NCBI GenBank assembly: GCA_018902385.1
Contig: JABSSW010000002.1
Location: 1 to 64,000 of the forward strand
Reading direction: 5' to 3'
Origin: Physcia stellaris
Lineage: Eukaryota > Ascomycota > Lecanoromycetes > Caliciales > Physciaceae
DNA length: 64,000 nt
Shown here: positions 43,701 through 54,980 of the stretch, in pieces
How positions within the stretch are numbered: position 1 is the first letter of the stretch
Layout of the letters: each line of letters opens with the position of its first letter
The notes under the pieces: model-generated
What the model saw: the letters and a program-made list of their open reading frames with translations, nothing else
Told to the model about the DNA's origin: nothing
Databases searched by the model: none
Program-made: the position numbers and the translations under genes

Positions 43701-45700
43701 GTTGCTATTGTCGTACGACTCACTTCCAATCCGTGACCGGCGGGAACCCCTGTTTATCTTCAGACGGTACCGCTGCGGCTGACCTTGTGAGGTTGTCTTG
43801 ACGGAATACTCTTCGTCATCTGCGGAGGTTGACGCGGTACTCTGGAAAGAATTGCGGTCGCCTGCCTTAGCGGTCACTAAAGGCGAAGGCCTTTTACCAC
43901 GTACAATACCCTCACGGGTCATGACATCTTCGGTCTCAGTCAGCTCATCGCTACTGTCTCCCGCGATGCTTTCAGCTCCAGTCTGAAAATTATCTGTATC
44001 TGTGGCGATGCTTCGCTCGTTTGCTGTTTCGAAGCCATCCTCAGTCTCGTTGCCTGTCTGGTAGGCATCGCTAGCATCTGGTAGCCGCCCTAGCCTAGAT
44101 GGACTGTCAACAGCGTGTGATTTCACTCCAGTGCTACGCAGAGGGCTTCCTTCTCGATCTTCCCAATCATCATCAACGGTCATGACGTCAGTCTTACTGT
44201 TACGACTTGCTCCTAGCATGTTCGGACGGGCGCCCTTCTTGATAAGATCTTGTTGTGACTTTAGACGTTTGCTGTCGTGACCTGTCCGAGACTCGCCCTT
44301 TCGAACATCTAGCTCATCCCGCGCCTCTTGCAGCATACGTTTCAAGTCGATCTTCTCAGCTTTTTCCCGTTGAACGTTGCTCTTGAGGTTTTGTATCATT
44401 CTATGAGCGTGATGAAGAGAACTTTTAAGGGTCTCAGATTCCAAAACTGAGTGTCTCGGGATCCCTTTTGACGGTGATGGAGGTGGAGAATGCTCTACAT
44501 CTGAGCGATCGATTGAAGAATCCTCAAGCTCCTGAAGCTCATCTTGACTCTGATCGGCCTCCCCATCTCGGAAGCGTCCAGCTACCGCTCGGACCAATTC
44601 CTGGTTCTGCGATGTTAATTCTTCGATCTTCCGCTGCAGAGCGGTCTTCTCACTCTCGCCAAGGTTAACACTTTTGCGTAGCCCGGCAAGCTCCGACTCG
44701 TGCATCTTGCGAACAGCATCATGATCTTCCACGAGCTTACCGTGATTTAGTCTGAGATCATCAAGATCCCGTTGCGCGGCTGTCTTCTCAGTAGAGATAG
44801 AAGCTAGACTTTGCTGTAACCTCTGTTCCCTGGTAGTTGCCTCTTTCGCTGCCGCAATGAGTTCATGTGTTTGTGTCTCCAGGTTCCAGTTCTCATCCTT
44901 ATAGCGCTGCTCGCTCTCATCAAGACTTTTCAGCCTCAAGGAGAACCCCGCAGCCTCATGCTCCAATCGAGCCTTGTCCAGATTCACGGTCTTTAGTGTT
45001 TCCTCTTTCTCAATTAACGCAGCTTGCAATTGTTTGACCTGATCAATCAAAGAAGTGGTGATCTCCGCCGCGAAATCAAGGTCATGTGCCCGATTGGTAG
45101 GCTGATTGCGCTGTTTCCTAGGGACATTAATCTTCGAAGGTGAATCAGTAGCTTCTCGAGAAAACTTAGTCGGGCTTGCGGGATTCTGCAAACACTCATT
45201 AGCTCGTCTAGTGACCACGAAACGTAAGTACTTACCCGTCCGTCCAACGCAAAGGGCGCATTGTTGGCTTCGCCAGAGTCGGTCGATTTTGGCCCCAGGA
45301 ATGCTCTGACGCTCTCTCTACTGACTTCGGTGTATTCTTTCTCGATATCAACTAATTTCCGCCGCAGCTCCGGCCCGATTTCCTCGTCAGCCTGATGCTT
45401 TTCAACCTCGCGAAGTTTTTCCGAAAGATTTTTCCGCTGCTGAACCAGTGTAGTACCGAGTTTGGATGCTTCCTGCAGTCGCCGCTCGGTCTCCGCCAAA
45501 TGAGCTTCTAACGTGCGCTTTGCCTGAGATGGGGAAGAGGCCTGGCGGCTGTGAGCAAATATCTGAGTGTCAAAAGATGAGTAGCGATGAGGATGCGGTG
45601 GTTTTATTTGTGGAGGCGTGCTCGCAAAAGGGTCGTCTTGCCCATTAGGGACATCAGGGCCTACAGCCTGACGAGCTAGGTTGATCGCTGAGCTCGCCAT
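40711..45700 (-). CDS. Anucleate primary sterigmata protein A (ApsA/Num1/Mcp5 family)
   Basis: Cortical anchor that ties dynein and nuclei (in yeast also mitochondria) to the plasma membrane, controlling nuclear positioning. Exons are 45,700-45,236, 45,185-40,895 and 40,832-40,711; introns are 50 and 62 nt. They close in frame at 1,625 residues. The N-terminus has the coiled-coil signature (AKRTLEAHLAETERRLQEAS, ELRRKLVDIEKEYTEVSRES). More coiled coil follows at about 190-430 (RYKDENWNLETQTHELIAAA). The middle is long, Ser/Pro-rich and disordered. A PH domain of the Mcp5 type lies at about 1297-1418 (MIQAITQTMIGEFLWKYTRK, RRFFWVHPYTRTLYWSDHDP, RHETWFNALSYLLLRTGS). The conserved end VRACCDGRHDVGSL is rebuilt by the last splice. 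Divergent from cwc24. Confidence 0.95.
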
Positions 45701-46467
45701 GCTGTGTATTTATGCGATTTGGAAAAACCTCAAGAGACCTCAATCCGGCTTCCTGTCGCCTCTATGCCAACATCGAGATAGGAGGGAAGGTCCAACACGA
45801 TCTTAAATTGGCCAATGCTACGATGGGTATCTAGCTTCCGACTAACTGCGATTTTTCAACCCTCAGAATCACCTTTTTCAAGGGTATTTAGCACCCTATT
45901 GATTTGTCCTTGCTGGATTGGTGTGGCAGACCAAGGCCTTCTTCCTGGGACAGTCGGCTCGCACTGGCTTCGACTCTTGATGAAACTTAGGTTGCGCTCA
46001 CCGAACGACGTATGGTGAAAGACCCAAAGACGTGATGATCCCTGAAACGCAAGGCGTGAGCGATGGAGAGGTTGCGACGAGCAGTCGAGTACCCAAATGC
46101 TGTTGACAAGGAGGCGGTTGTTGACTGGGTTGTTTGGGGGGGCGGCTAGCGTGTGGATATTCGTACCTTACCTTATGCAGGGAGAACTGCAGATACGAAC
46201 TGTGACACCACTATATTCACTGTCGAGCGGCACCGCAATTGATGGCAAGTGTTCTTGGAATTCCAAAGGCAGGTTCGGATATTCGATCCTGCTACGTACC
46301 AGCGAGTTTGTAATCCGTAAAGTGAAATCTGAAAGTCTTCCAGCGATTTCAGCAGATTAGTCAGCTCGAGGAACACCCAAGACCACCTACCTACCTTAAA
46401 AAGATACTTAGACGGAACACTTCGACTGTAGTCTTCGGATACTTGACTGACCTCCTATCTGTCAAAT
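45701..46467. promoter_or_regulatory. Shared divergent promoter region (apsA / cwc24)
   Basis: 767 bp between the ATG at 45,700 (minus) and the ATG at 46,468 (plus). An 87-codon plus frame at 46,097 has no family resemblance and probably lies in the promoter or 5' UTR. No specific site is recognised. Confidence 0.5.
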
Positions 46468-47493
46468 ATGGCAGACAATGAGACTGGGATCAGCGGAATA
46501 CCCGCAGCTCAACCTCTCTTCAAGAAACGAGGTGGTAAGAATTCCAACATCCGAAAAAGGCCTGCAACTCCACCTACCACTGGGTCAGATGAGTCCGGAT
46601 ACACATCGACGGAGGATGAAGATGGCCGCCAGATCAAGCGACGGAGGAAGTTTGCCGGTGTAACAGCAACTTCTGGTACAGGGACCAAGACAACGGTGCA
46701 TGACCTCGGTGCAACGAAGTTTACGGCGAACATATCCGGGGAAATCCAATCGACCAACGATGCTACTAAACAATCCAATTGGTACGATGAATCAGATAAG
46801 GATGGGTTCACCGTGAAACAGCTACTTGGTACCACGCGCAAAATTCACAGCGCAGGAAACGAGGTAGAAAACGACGGCACATACAAAGGAGCTTCCAATT
46901 ACCAGTCCTTCATTCAAAAGAATCCTAATGCGCCTTCACGCCAAGTCGGACCGGTTAAAGCTCCCACAAATATTAGAACGATTACCGTGACAGACTTCGC
47001 TCCCGATGTGTGCAAGGACTATAAACAGACGGGATTCTGCGGCTTTGGGGACAGCTGCAAATTCCTCCACGCTCGTGAGGATTATAAGCAGGGCTGGGAG
47101 CTAGATAAAGATTGGGAAATTGGTACTAAGGGTAAGAAACAGGGCTCTGGGAAAAGGGTGTCAGCAAACGAGGAGGCTGAATCAGATGATGACGACGCTG
47201 CTCTGGAGGGAATACCCTTTGCTTGCATCATCTGCAAGAAACCCTACACCAATCCTATCATCACGAAATGTGGCCACTACTTCTGCGAGAAGTGTGCATT
47301 GCAAAGATATCGAAAGAACCCATCGTGTGCCGCTTGCGGTGCTGGGACTGGGGGTGTGTTTAATGGCGCAAAAGGTCTGAAGAAATTACTCGATAAGAAA
47401 AGAGAAAGAGCCAAGCAGCGAAGAGAAAAAGCCATTGCGAATGGGGAAGAAGTTGATGAAGATAGCGATCAAGGTGCGGATGGCGACGATTAG
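46468..47493 (+). CDS. Pre-mRNA-splicing factor Cwc24 (RNF113 family)
   Basis: Spliceosome component that binds the 5' splice site region before the first splicing step; nuclear. Single exon, 341 residues, start MADNETGISGIPAAQPLFKK. A basic N-terminus (GGKNSNIRKRPATPP) is followed by a conserved middle (NWYDESDKDGFTVKQLL). A CCCH zinc finger lies at about residues 181-199 (CKDYKQTGFCGFGDSCKFLH) with the typical follow-on DYKQGWELDKDWE. A C3HC4 RING finger lies at about 252-290 (CIICKKPYTNPIITKCGHYF, CEKCALQRYRKNPSCAACG). An Arg/Lys-rich then acidic tail ends the protein. All zinc ligands are present and the length is usual for the family. Confidence 0.95.
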   Translation: MADNETGISGIPAAQPLFKKRGGKNSNIRKRPATPPTTGSDESGYTSTEDEDGRQIKRRRKFAGVTATSGTGTKTTVHDLGATKFTANISGEIQSTNDATKQSNWYDESDKDGFTVKQLLGTTRKIHSAGNEVENDGTYKGASNYQSFIQKNPNAPSRQVGPVKAPTNIRTITVTDFAPDVCKDYKQTGFCGFGDSCKFLHAREDYKQGWELDKDWEIGTKGKKQGSGKRVSANEEAESDDDDAALEGIPFACIICKKPYTNPIITKCGHYFCEKCALQRYRKNPSCAACGAGTGGVFNGAKGLKKLLDKKRERAKQRREKAIANGEEVDEDSDQGADGDD

Positions 47494-47753
47494 CTCGGCG
47501 TTCACTGTATTGCATGGGTAGCTGCGAATATGGATCACCATCCGTCCACTGTGGTCCGCTATGATATCTCTCTTCAGTTACTTGGCTTGCTCACTCAGGG
47601 TCCCGGGAATATCTGCCGTCTCGATGAGTCCAACAGTCTTTGAGCTTCTACTTTCGGTACAGCACGAAGCATGCTACGTCACAAAGCTCAGCATGTACGT
47701 GTCTCGAACCCATGCTGGCCATGAGTACAATAATATCGCCTCCGCTAACCCGG

Positions 47754-48919
47754 CTACTTCGTTTCGAGCACTCCATCAATAAATGTATCTACCTTCTCGT
47801 TGTAAAAGCATATCATCCCTGTGATTCGCGCCGACTCCGCTGTTGGATATCTATACCACCAAACGACATCCTTGAATTCTTTGCCATTCAAAACAACCGA
47901 AAAATAGCTTGCAAGACCCTTGTACGGACACCTATCGTGGAATAATGTCAACTCTTCCTTTCTTGGACAATCTCTGGGCCTGGTTCGGATCAAGATATTG
48001 GTCGTCTGCGCCATTTCACGTGCGAACCTCCGACCAAGACGGAAAGGCAATAGTGGAGATCACTAACCTCGTAGTACTGTCGCTTTCCTTTAGGTATTCC
48101 CATCGCAGCTATAGTTGTTCAGCTACCCAACGCGCATTGAATGGCCCACGAAGCTTACACTAGTCTTAGGGAGGTAGTATCTTGGTCGTAACATTGTTTC
48201 GAAGAGGAACATGTTATTGTTGCTCTCTGCTATGGTCACACCGTCGATTTTGACTGTAACGTTCCTTGACGAAGGAAGTATGTCTACGCGTTTGTATGGA
48301 TCCTTGGGATGCCCATATATTGGTTCCTCTTCTTCAAACCATGCATCTGGACAGAACAAGAGTTATCCTAACATTCATGGTCTGTAGTGGTGTATCATTT
48401 ACGAGAACGTCGGAGCCTGTAAGCCACCGCTCACGCGACCTTGGAATAACGAACGTAATGGCTAGGATGCCCAAAAACTCACCTAAAGCACCCATCTCAA
48501 TACGGACGAGACCTGACAATGGGCCTGTCTCAAAAATCAAGACTTGATCCGTGGTCTTATGCTCTCCTTTCAGTATTGCCGACGATGGTCCTTCACCATC
48601 TGACCCATTTTTCGTTAACATGTCCTTCTTGATGGCGTCTAATGGCACATAGTATAATGGGTAATAAGGATGTCTAGAAGAAGTAAGGATTGCTTTATGG
48701 AAACGATGAGATTGTTGCACGAAGACCGTACTCCCAAACATGCCGTGCATGAGTAGTATCGAACACCCATTCGGAGTCAAAGAGGCCTCGTACACGGCGA
48801 GGCGTTTCCTCGATTTTATGAGGGCCGTCCGTCGCCAATTTGACAGCTTTCTCAGAGTCACTTCTACAGTGAGCCGACTGATCGGTAGTTGAACGGGCTG
48901 GAGTCATGTACCTATTCAT
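47754..48919 (-). CDS. DUF427-domain protein
   Basis: Five exons: 48,919-48,732, 48,673-48,483, 48,346-48,159, 48,108-48,068 and 47,931-47,754. Introns are 58, 136, 50 and 136 nt, all GT-AG, and the model closes in frame at 261 residues. It has the duplicated layout of fungal DUF427 proteins: a first half with VRGLFDSEWVFDTTHARHVW, HPYYPLYYVPLDAI and LSGLVRIEMGALDAWFEEEE, then KRVDILPSSRNVTVKIDG and RYYLPKTSLRWEYLK, and a second-unit block CPYKGLASYFSVVLNGKEF ending in GMICFYNEKVDTFIDGVL. The WFEEDEP-like and CPYKG motifs are family hallmarks. Biochemical function is not established; probably soluble. The 41-nt exon 4 is short but needed to keep the frame. The start is the least certain point. 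Confidence 0.85.
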
Positions 48920-49898
48920 TGCTACTGGAGCCGACCTCACTCAATTGAACAACTTCTATTCATGGGTCTGTAGGGTTTGTCAACCAAAAGATCAGACGTC
49001 TAAGGAAGTTCCTGATTCTACGCAAGTCCGAACTACATCATCATGTTGATTTGTCATTCACTCGTATTGTGAAGTGACGATCTGAACACGGTATCGCCAC
49101 TTTTACTAAGCTTTTCTTGGGATTGTCGAAATACTATCACTTGAAATTCGCTCCTCCACATCTGGTTCGATTTTCGTGGGACTTTCTGGCAGAGAACCTG
49201 CTATGTACTTCTAGGTACCATATGATAATCCAATCGATGGCGTTCGAGGCCTTAGTCTCCCCCAACATTGTACTCCACTCCAAATGATGGAAGCAGTAAC
49301 GGCTGCCTACATCCATTACGATAGATTTCCTTATTACATCTTCACGTACGACCCTGGGAAACTAAGTATTAAGGAGGATTCGAGGTCTTCTCATATTGAG
49401 GAAGACTTGGACGTAAGGTAGATCATTGTAACTCTACATCTTACTACATTATTATTCGGCAGGGTTTTGCCGTGACAGTTCATCAATCCTTGGTGTAGAC
49501 ACGCTGACTCGGTGATGCTTTTTAATGGAAAAACATACGGAGTATCTTGTGTGACGCGTAGAGGCAAATAAGCGAGGACATATATAGCAGAAACCTGCCT
49601 GCGGCTGCATCTCATGCGCACAGGTCCAGGAAGGCAAACATGGGACTAAAGACATTTCCGACCCGTCGATGAGATGCGATATCCTCTGCGAGCTCCCAAA
49701 TCTCAGAGTCGGCGGTGATTCGAATTGAAGGTCCTCATAGATGCGGAAATTTGTCTTCTGCATATTACTGCTGATTCCATGTACAGCGTCACGTCAATGT
49801 TCCAAAAGTCCATTTTTTGACCCGAAATCTATCGTTCTCTTTTTCCTAAGGACTGACCTCCGATTGACGAGCCTTCCGTTTAACAAAACACACTTATC
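48920..49898. other. Intergenic, about 1 kb, no recognised gene
   Basis: Contains the promoter of the DUF427 gene (minus) and of the small secreted-protein gene (plus). Overlapping minus frames at 49,391-49,763 are shadows without family resemblance. Confidence 0.5.
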
Positions 49899-50501
49899 AT
49901 GCTCGTCTTTACCTCCCCTTTCACGGTTTTGTTGGCCTATATGTTGCCAGTCATCGCTGTTTACCTTTCGCCGCTTGTCGGCCTTTGGCGACATGGGAAT
50001 CAGTCAATCCCCATGTCACTGACAGCAGGCGTCCATGAAGTTCGGTGCCTCGAATCGCCTGCTCACCCGAGGGAGATCAATCCGGCAGCATGCGACAGCA
50101 TTATGGACACAATCTGCGACAGCATCTCTGACCCAGACCGGTCCAGGGCGAGGTGGGTCTGGGCAACAGTACCAGGCTGTGCGCTTGGCTATTACATTCC
50201 TGATTGGGCCCCGACCAGGCGTTTGCCCACATTCAGTCAATGTAAGGATCTTGTCTTTAGGCAGATGATCCTGTCGTGTGCTATTCGGCCCCCACGAGAA
50301 ATGTCCGCCATAAACGTCAAGATTCTGCCAGGTAATACGCACACGGGAACAGCGGTGAGGGATGGATGGCCAAGATACATTATGGCTGCGGAGATAATAG
50401 GACGTAATCTGGTACGGGTAGCTGAAGAGAAGAGGAATTCTAAGCGTCACGAGGTGGCCACTGCGGAGACCGACATGGCCCAGTTCCGGGGTTACGGATG
50501 A
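49899..50501 (+). CDS. Small secreted protein, conserved ascomycete family
   Basis: Single exon, 200 residues. The start MLVFTSPFTVLLAYMLPVIA is hydrophobic, consistent with a signal peptide. The mature part has four to five cysteines in recognisable blocks (VRCLESPAHPREINPAACDS, IMDTICDSI, VPGCALGYYIP, TFSQCKDLVFRQMILSCA) and ends with a conserved VRDGWPRYIMAAE stretch. I recall similar hypothetical secreted proteins in filamentous ascomycetes but no named domain. The last about 40 residues are charged and may be poorly conserved. Location outside the cell is inferred from the signal peptide alone. Confidence 0.65.
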   Translation: MLVFTSPFTVLLAYMLPVIAVYLSPLVGLWRHGNQSIPMSLTAGVHEVRCLESPAHPREINPAACDSIMDTICDSISDPDRSRARWVWATVPGCALGYYIPDWAPTRRLPTFSQCKDLVFRQMILSCAIRPPREMSAINVKILPGNTHTGTAVRDGWPRYIMAAEIIGRNLVRVAEEKRNSKRHEVATAETDMAQFRGYG

Positions 50502-51256
50502 TCCCATGTGATCCGAATGAGCCTCTAGAGTTAGTTTCATCCTGAGGTCGGGTCATGGTGCGTTCATATCGGTTCAATTTTTCAACTTACCCAGGGCGGG
50601 TGACCTTGCTGGAAAGAGATACAAAGGAATACGATATTCAGAAGTCAGAAGCAGATGCTTTCTGCGGCGCTATACTTGATAACACCGAATATTGCAACAT
50701 TGTCAAACCATTGATGGATATATTCGGCATCTGCTCGTGGCTGGAGCGGACCGAACGACAGGGCGAAAAAGCTGATGGAAATGAGATGTTAGTGGACGTA
50801 GGAAGGAATAGCCAAGCCATCTGGAGCCCGCCGTTGCAGCGAGTTTGACTGAGATTTGTGAAATAGCTTCTCTTACTGTGCTATTAGGTCTATTAATAAG
50901 TTTGAATGAAGACGTGCAGACCTGGATAGTCCAATTGATAATGTGATAATCTAGCTTCATGCTCAAGGTGAAGCTCAAGGTGTCAGTGTTTGCTCGTCGG
51001 GCGTCGAACTGGGCGCTAAAGGCTCTTAGCGCCCACGGGAGTGCGGGGGCGCCAAAAAAGCTCAACTTGCACTTCATCTGCTCGCCAAACATTCTATCAA
51101 CAAAAGGCATCCACTACCTCCTGTTGAGCTCGCACCAATATACCTTAGAATTTGGCTCCTTTGCGATCGCGGGGGACGTGAGATCTACTACTATCCATAC
51201 TTTGTTGCTCATAGTGATCAAACAACCTTGCCGAGAATTGCGCTGGACTTATCATA
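50502..51256. other. Intergenic, promoter of the Srp1-like gene
   Basis: Includes the 3' flank of the secreted-protein gene and 5' sequence of the SR-protein gene starting at 51,257. The plus frame at 50,555-50,848 has no family resemblance. Confidence 0.5.
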
Positions 51257-53044
51257 ATGGCCGCCCCAGAGGTTTCTTCCACGCGGCTCTATCTAGGCAA
51301 TCTTCCTCGCGATGGTACGCAGATTCATCTTCCAAGATTCACTCACATTCCCTGGACACTTTCCGTCGAAGACCGACTTCTTCCACTGAGAGTCCAACCC
51401 ACTGGAAGCTGTCGCACTCAGGATGCTTGAGCGTAGCCTTACGGATCCGGGGCGGATTCGCGTCTTCCCACTTGCTTCCCCGGACTTGCTCACTGGACTG
51501 TCGCTGACTCTCACCTCCTCTCGTAGTTACGAAGGAAGATATCCAGGCCCATTTCTCCAAGGATGGTACCGGCACTATCACCGAGGTGAAGCTCATGAAT
51601 GGCTTTGGCTTCATCGAGTACGATGATCCTCTGGACGCGCGGGACATGGTGCCTGGTAAGTCTTGCAGCAATAACCTCATGGGAAAATTTGAGGTCTTAC
51701 TGATGTATTTGTAGCCTTTCGTAAGCCTACATCCACCCTTCTACCGATAAATCTAACATGTCAGATGGCTCGGACTTGAACGGTTCTCGTTTGACAGTGC
51801 AGTTTGCTCGGGGCACTCGTCAGCGTGATGCCTTTGCTGCGCCTGATCGCACACATCCTCGTCCTCGCCGTACCGCACATCGGATGCAGATTACGGGTCT
51901 TCCAGGAGAAACCAGCTGGCAGGTTAGCTAAAGTTCCAACTACTTCGTCCCCTGGTTCGCAGGTCTTTTCACAAGGAGCACTTGAAGCTAGACGCGCCTA
52001 TCCTGTTGCCAGCGTCTGAATTGGGTATTGGTCCTGTCTTCCGTGTTCTGACAGGGTTTCTCGTTTGGTCTTCAAGCCCAATTGTTTTGACACTTTCCTT
52101 ATTCACATGGATCTCCGCAAAGCAGTCTATTTCAAGTTCAGGATAGGTCTGGACATTGCTATGTTACTTTACATGTCCGACCGTAGTCTAAATGAGGATA
52201 CGAAGAACTGGATGTCAGTCAGGGACTTCGGATCTTCAAGCTGGACACAGGGCTTCAGTGGACTGCTTTCCTGGCGCTTTTCTCTTTTTCGGGCGGCCAC
52301 CATGCTGGACCGGACATTGGACTTACTTGCCACCTTAGGACCTGAAAGATTTTGCACGCCGCTCTGGACTTGACGTCGTCTATTCCGAAGTCGGCCGCGA
52401 TCGCGATGGGAAAGGGTCAGTATGATAATTCTGGAGAACGTGCTTCCAGCTAACGCATCTTAGTTTTGTTGAGTTCGAATCGGCCGCCGATTTGAAGATC
52501 GCCGTTGACAAGCTGGATAATTCCGAATTCAAAGGCTCCAATGTTCGCTGCTTGTCAGATGTATGTACTGAATTTGATTACTCAATTCTCAATGAACTCG
52601 GACGACTTCTGACAGTCATACTAGCCTCAAGAAGACGTCCCTCACTTTGGTGGCGGACGCTATGGTCGTTCTCGTTCACCACCTCGCCGTGGCGGTTATC
52701 CTCCCGCAGACGGCGGCTACTATGGACGCCGTGACGGGCCTCCTGCCCGTGGGTATAGTCCTCGTGGACGCGATGACTATCGTCGTCGCTCACCTCCCCG
52801 TCACGATGATTACTACTCTCGTGATCGTAGCTATCGATCTCCTCCTCGTGGCGGACCCCGAGGTCCTCCTTTGGATGAGCCCTACCCTCCAGCTCGCGGT
52901 GGATATCCCGATGATCGATACGGACCCCCTCCTCGTCGGGGTTACGAGGATGGCTACGGTGCGAACGGATACGAGCGTCCTCGAGCTCGCTCGCCACCTA
53001 GAGGGTATGGTGGTGGATATGATGAGCGTCCACGCTACTGGTGA
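51257..53044 (+). CDS. Srp1-like SR protein with two RRMs and an R/G/Y/P-rich tail
   Basis: Splicing regulator and mRNA-binding protein of the nucleus. Seven exons: 51,257-51,314, 51,527-51,655, 51,715-51,720 (6 nt), 51,765-51,922, 52,339-52,415, 52,464-52,560 and 52,625-53,044. All junctions are GT-AG and the model closes in frame at 314 residues. RRM1 at about residues 9-85: RNP2 RLYLGNL, RNP1-like GFGFIEYDD. RRM2 at about 101-172: HRMQITGLPGETSWQDLKDF, with GKGFVEFE. The tail from about 175 is rich in RSPPRR, GGYPP and YDDR-like repeats and ends ERPRYW. Introns 1 (212 nt) and 4 (416 nt) are long for this locus, as in many autoregulated SR genes (inference). The tail exon has no ATG of its own and is easily missed. 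Confidence 0.9.
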
Positions 53045-53704
53045 CCGCCTCTTCCGAGCTTGTCATTCCAGCGCTTAATCGCTTATTATCACAGAAAACC
53101 TCCACCGCATACGTTCCCTTCCATCTACCGACATGAAGTAATCATAAGGTAATAGGAGTGGGTTTGTTTGCTCTATGGAGGTCACGGCAGATCTACAATC
53201 AAAAAGTCGAGGTATGGGTGGTGGATTTGAGCGTGTCGGGATGCGTGCTTCCTTCAGTTGATACGAATTTGCATGTATGCAGCCTGAATGCGGTAACATA
53301 TTGTGAAAATGGCAATTTGATGGTTGCTTTGGCCTCCCAACATCCTCCGCTAAGTTACTCACGTGTCTCATCTAATTTCTCACCTTACCTTATTCCATTA
53401 GAAACACGTCTACTACGAGGCTCAGTCCTTTCCTTGATGCACTTTACATGCCATTGAGCCGCTTTCTGTTCAATGACTGTCAGGAGTACAAGTTCTGCGA
53501 GCGGAGGTAAAAACTCAATGGCCGGTGTGCCTCGGTCCAGCGCAGCTATTCGGTACTCTCGTATGACTATGACGATATCAGATGCGGAGAGGTCCTCCGA
53601 TGATTTCATGTCGCAGACAAGTTCCATGTTGTTCCTACCTTCACCATCCTTAAAACACTGCGATTAGGACGCAGTATCTGGAATCCGCGGCGCTTTTCAT
53701 CGCC
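53045..53704. other. Intergenic, promoter of the GST-like gene
   Basis: 3' flank of the Srp1-like gene and promoter of the plus-strand gene at 53,705. Short frames on both strands without resemblance to known proteins. Confidence 0.5.
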
Positions 53705-54901
53705 ATGTCCGCTCCCAACAACATCGTCCTGTTCCATTACCCCTTCTCTCCATATGCCCGTCGGGTACGCCTGTATACCCTTCCATCTCCTAGAGGCTGG
53801 AATTGACCCAATATCCTAGATCGTCTGGTATCTGACCCTGCGCGGCATCCCGTACGCGCAATGTCTCGTTTCGCACATGCTCCCTCGCGAAGACTTCACC
53901 GCTCTCGGGTAAGCCAGTCCATGCGGGCGGAAACCCCTCCCTTTGCCTGGAGAGAAAAAAAAAATGAGACTGATCCACCACCTCTCTCAGTGTCAAATAC
54001 CGCCGTATCCCCATCCTCTCCATCGGCCGCGACATCTACTGCGACACCCGCCTCATCATCCGCAAACTGGAAAGCCTGTTCCCCGACAACGCGCTCGCCA
54101 GCTCCCTCCCGCCTTCGGAGAAAGCCTTCGCGCACCTCCTCGAGCAATGGACCGTCGACGGCGGAGTGTTCACGCGCTGCGCGCAGCTCATCCCGCCCGA
54201 GCTTCCCTTGATCAAAGACCCGAAATTCAAGAAGGATAGGGAGGATTATACCGGCCGCAGCTGGGACGAGAGTGCGATGCGGAAGGCGAGGCCCGAGGCA
54301 CTAGTCGCGATGAGGGAGTTCTTTGGCTTTTTGGAACAGGGGGTGTTGAGTGATGGGAGGGAGTGGGCTGGTGGAACCGAGAAGCCTGGTATGGCTGATA
54401 TCAACTGTGAGTCCGCTGTTGGGGAGTAGCGTTGAGGGATTAGGTTATTGATGGGATATAGCGGTCTGGCCCTTTCACTGGCTGCTCGAGCTTCCCGGCG
54501 CGCTGCCACCGCATCTCTTCTCCGCTGAGATCTATCCCAAAGTCTTCGCTTGGATTGCGCGCTTTCAGTCTGCGCTCGAGGCTGCGAAAGCTTCGGCGCC
54601 CAAGCCTGTCACGCTTGAGGGCGCGGACGCGGTGAAGCACGTTACCTCTGCGGATTTTGCGGAGAAGGAGTTGCGGATTGATGGGGATGATCCGTTGGGG
54701 CTGAAGGAGGGACAGGATGTTGAGGTTTGGCCTACTGATACCGGGTTTAGGCATAAGGATCGCGGGAGGCTGGTGGGACTGACGAGGGATGAGGTGGTGA
54801 TCGAGGCGCAGAGTAAGGTTGGAGGGAAGGTCGTGCGGATCCATGCGCCGCGGGGTGGGTTTAAGGTGCAAGCTGTACAAGACGGTGGGTCGAAGATTTA
54901 G
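53705..54901 (+). CDS. Glutathione S-transferase-fold protein with C-terminal DUF7962-type domain
   Basis: Four exons: 53,705-53,764, 53,820-53,908, 53,991-54,406 and 54,462-54,901; introns are 55, 82 and 55 nt. They close in frame at 334 residues. The start MSAPNNIVLFHYPFSPYARR is the thioredoxin-like beta-alpha unit of a GST, followed by VWYLTLRGIPYAQC and VKYRRIPILSIGRDIYCDTR (the cis-Pro region at RIPILSIG). The middle helical part (FTRCAQLIPPELPLIKDPKF, REFFGFLEQGVL) and GMADINSVWPFHWLLELP follow. The end has a beta-rich domain (GDDPLGLKEGQDVEVWPTDT, RLVGLTRDEVVIEAQSK) that I associate with DUF7962 (name from memory). Enzyme activity is unproven; a serine in FSPYAR may replace the redox cysteine. 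Convergent with the next gene, 79 bp apart. Confidence 0.85.
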
Positions 54902-54980
54902 GAGATATAAAGGGATGCTAGTTGGGGGCTCTTGGAAACGTTGCTTGGAGTTGGATATCTATAATATGATGCGGCGTATA

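Noticed and set aside
50959-51507. 182-codon plus-strand frame at the start of the Srp1-like gene
   Set aside because: Overlaps the SR-protein first exon in another frame and runs through its first intron; low-quality translation.
52578-53078. Two long frames (minus 139 codons, plus 143 codons) over the SR-protein tail
   Set aside because: Both are shadows of the repetitive R/G/Y/P-rich exon; the true frame starts by splicing at 52,625 and has no ATG of its own.
53861-54239. Two plus-strand frames over exon 3 of the GST-like gene
   Set aside because: Out of frame with the GST fold; they are Pro/Ser/Arg shadows of GC-rich coding sequence.
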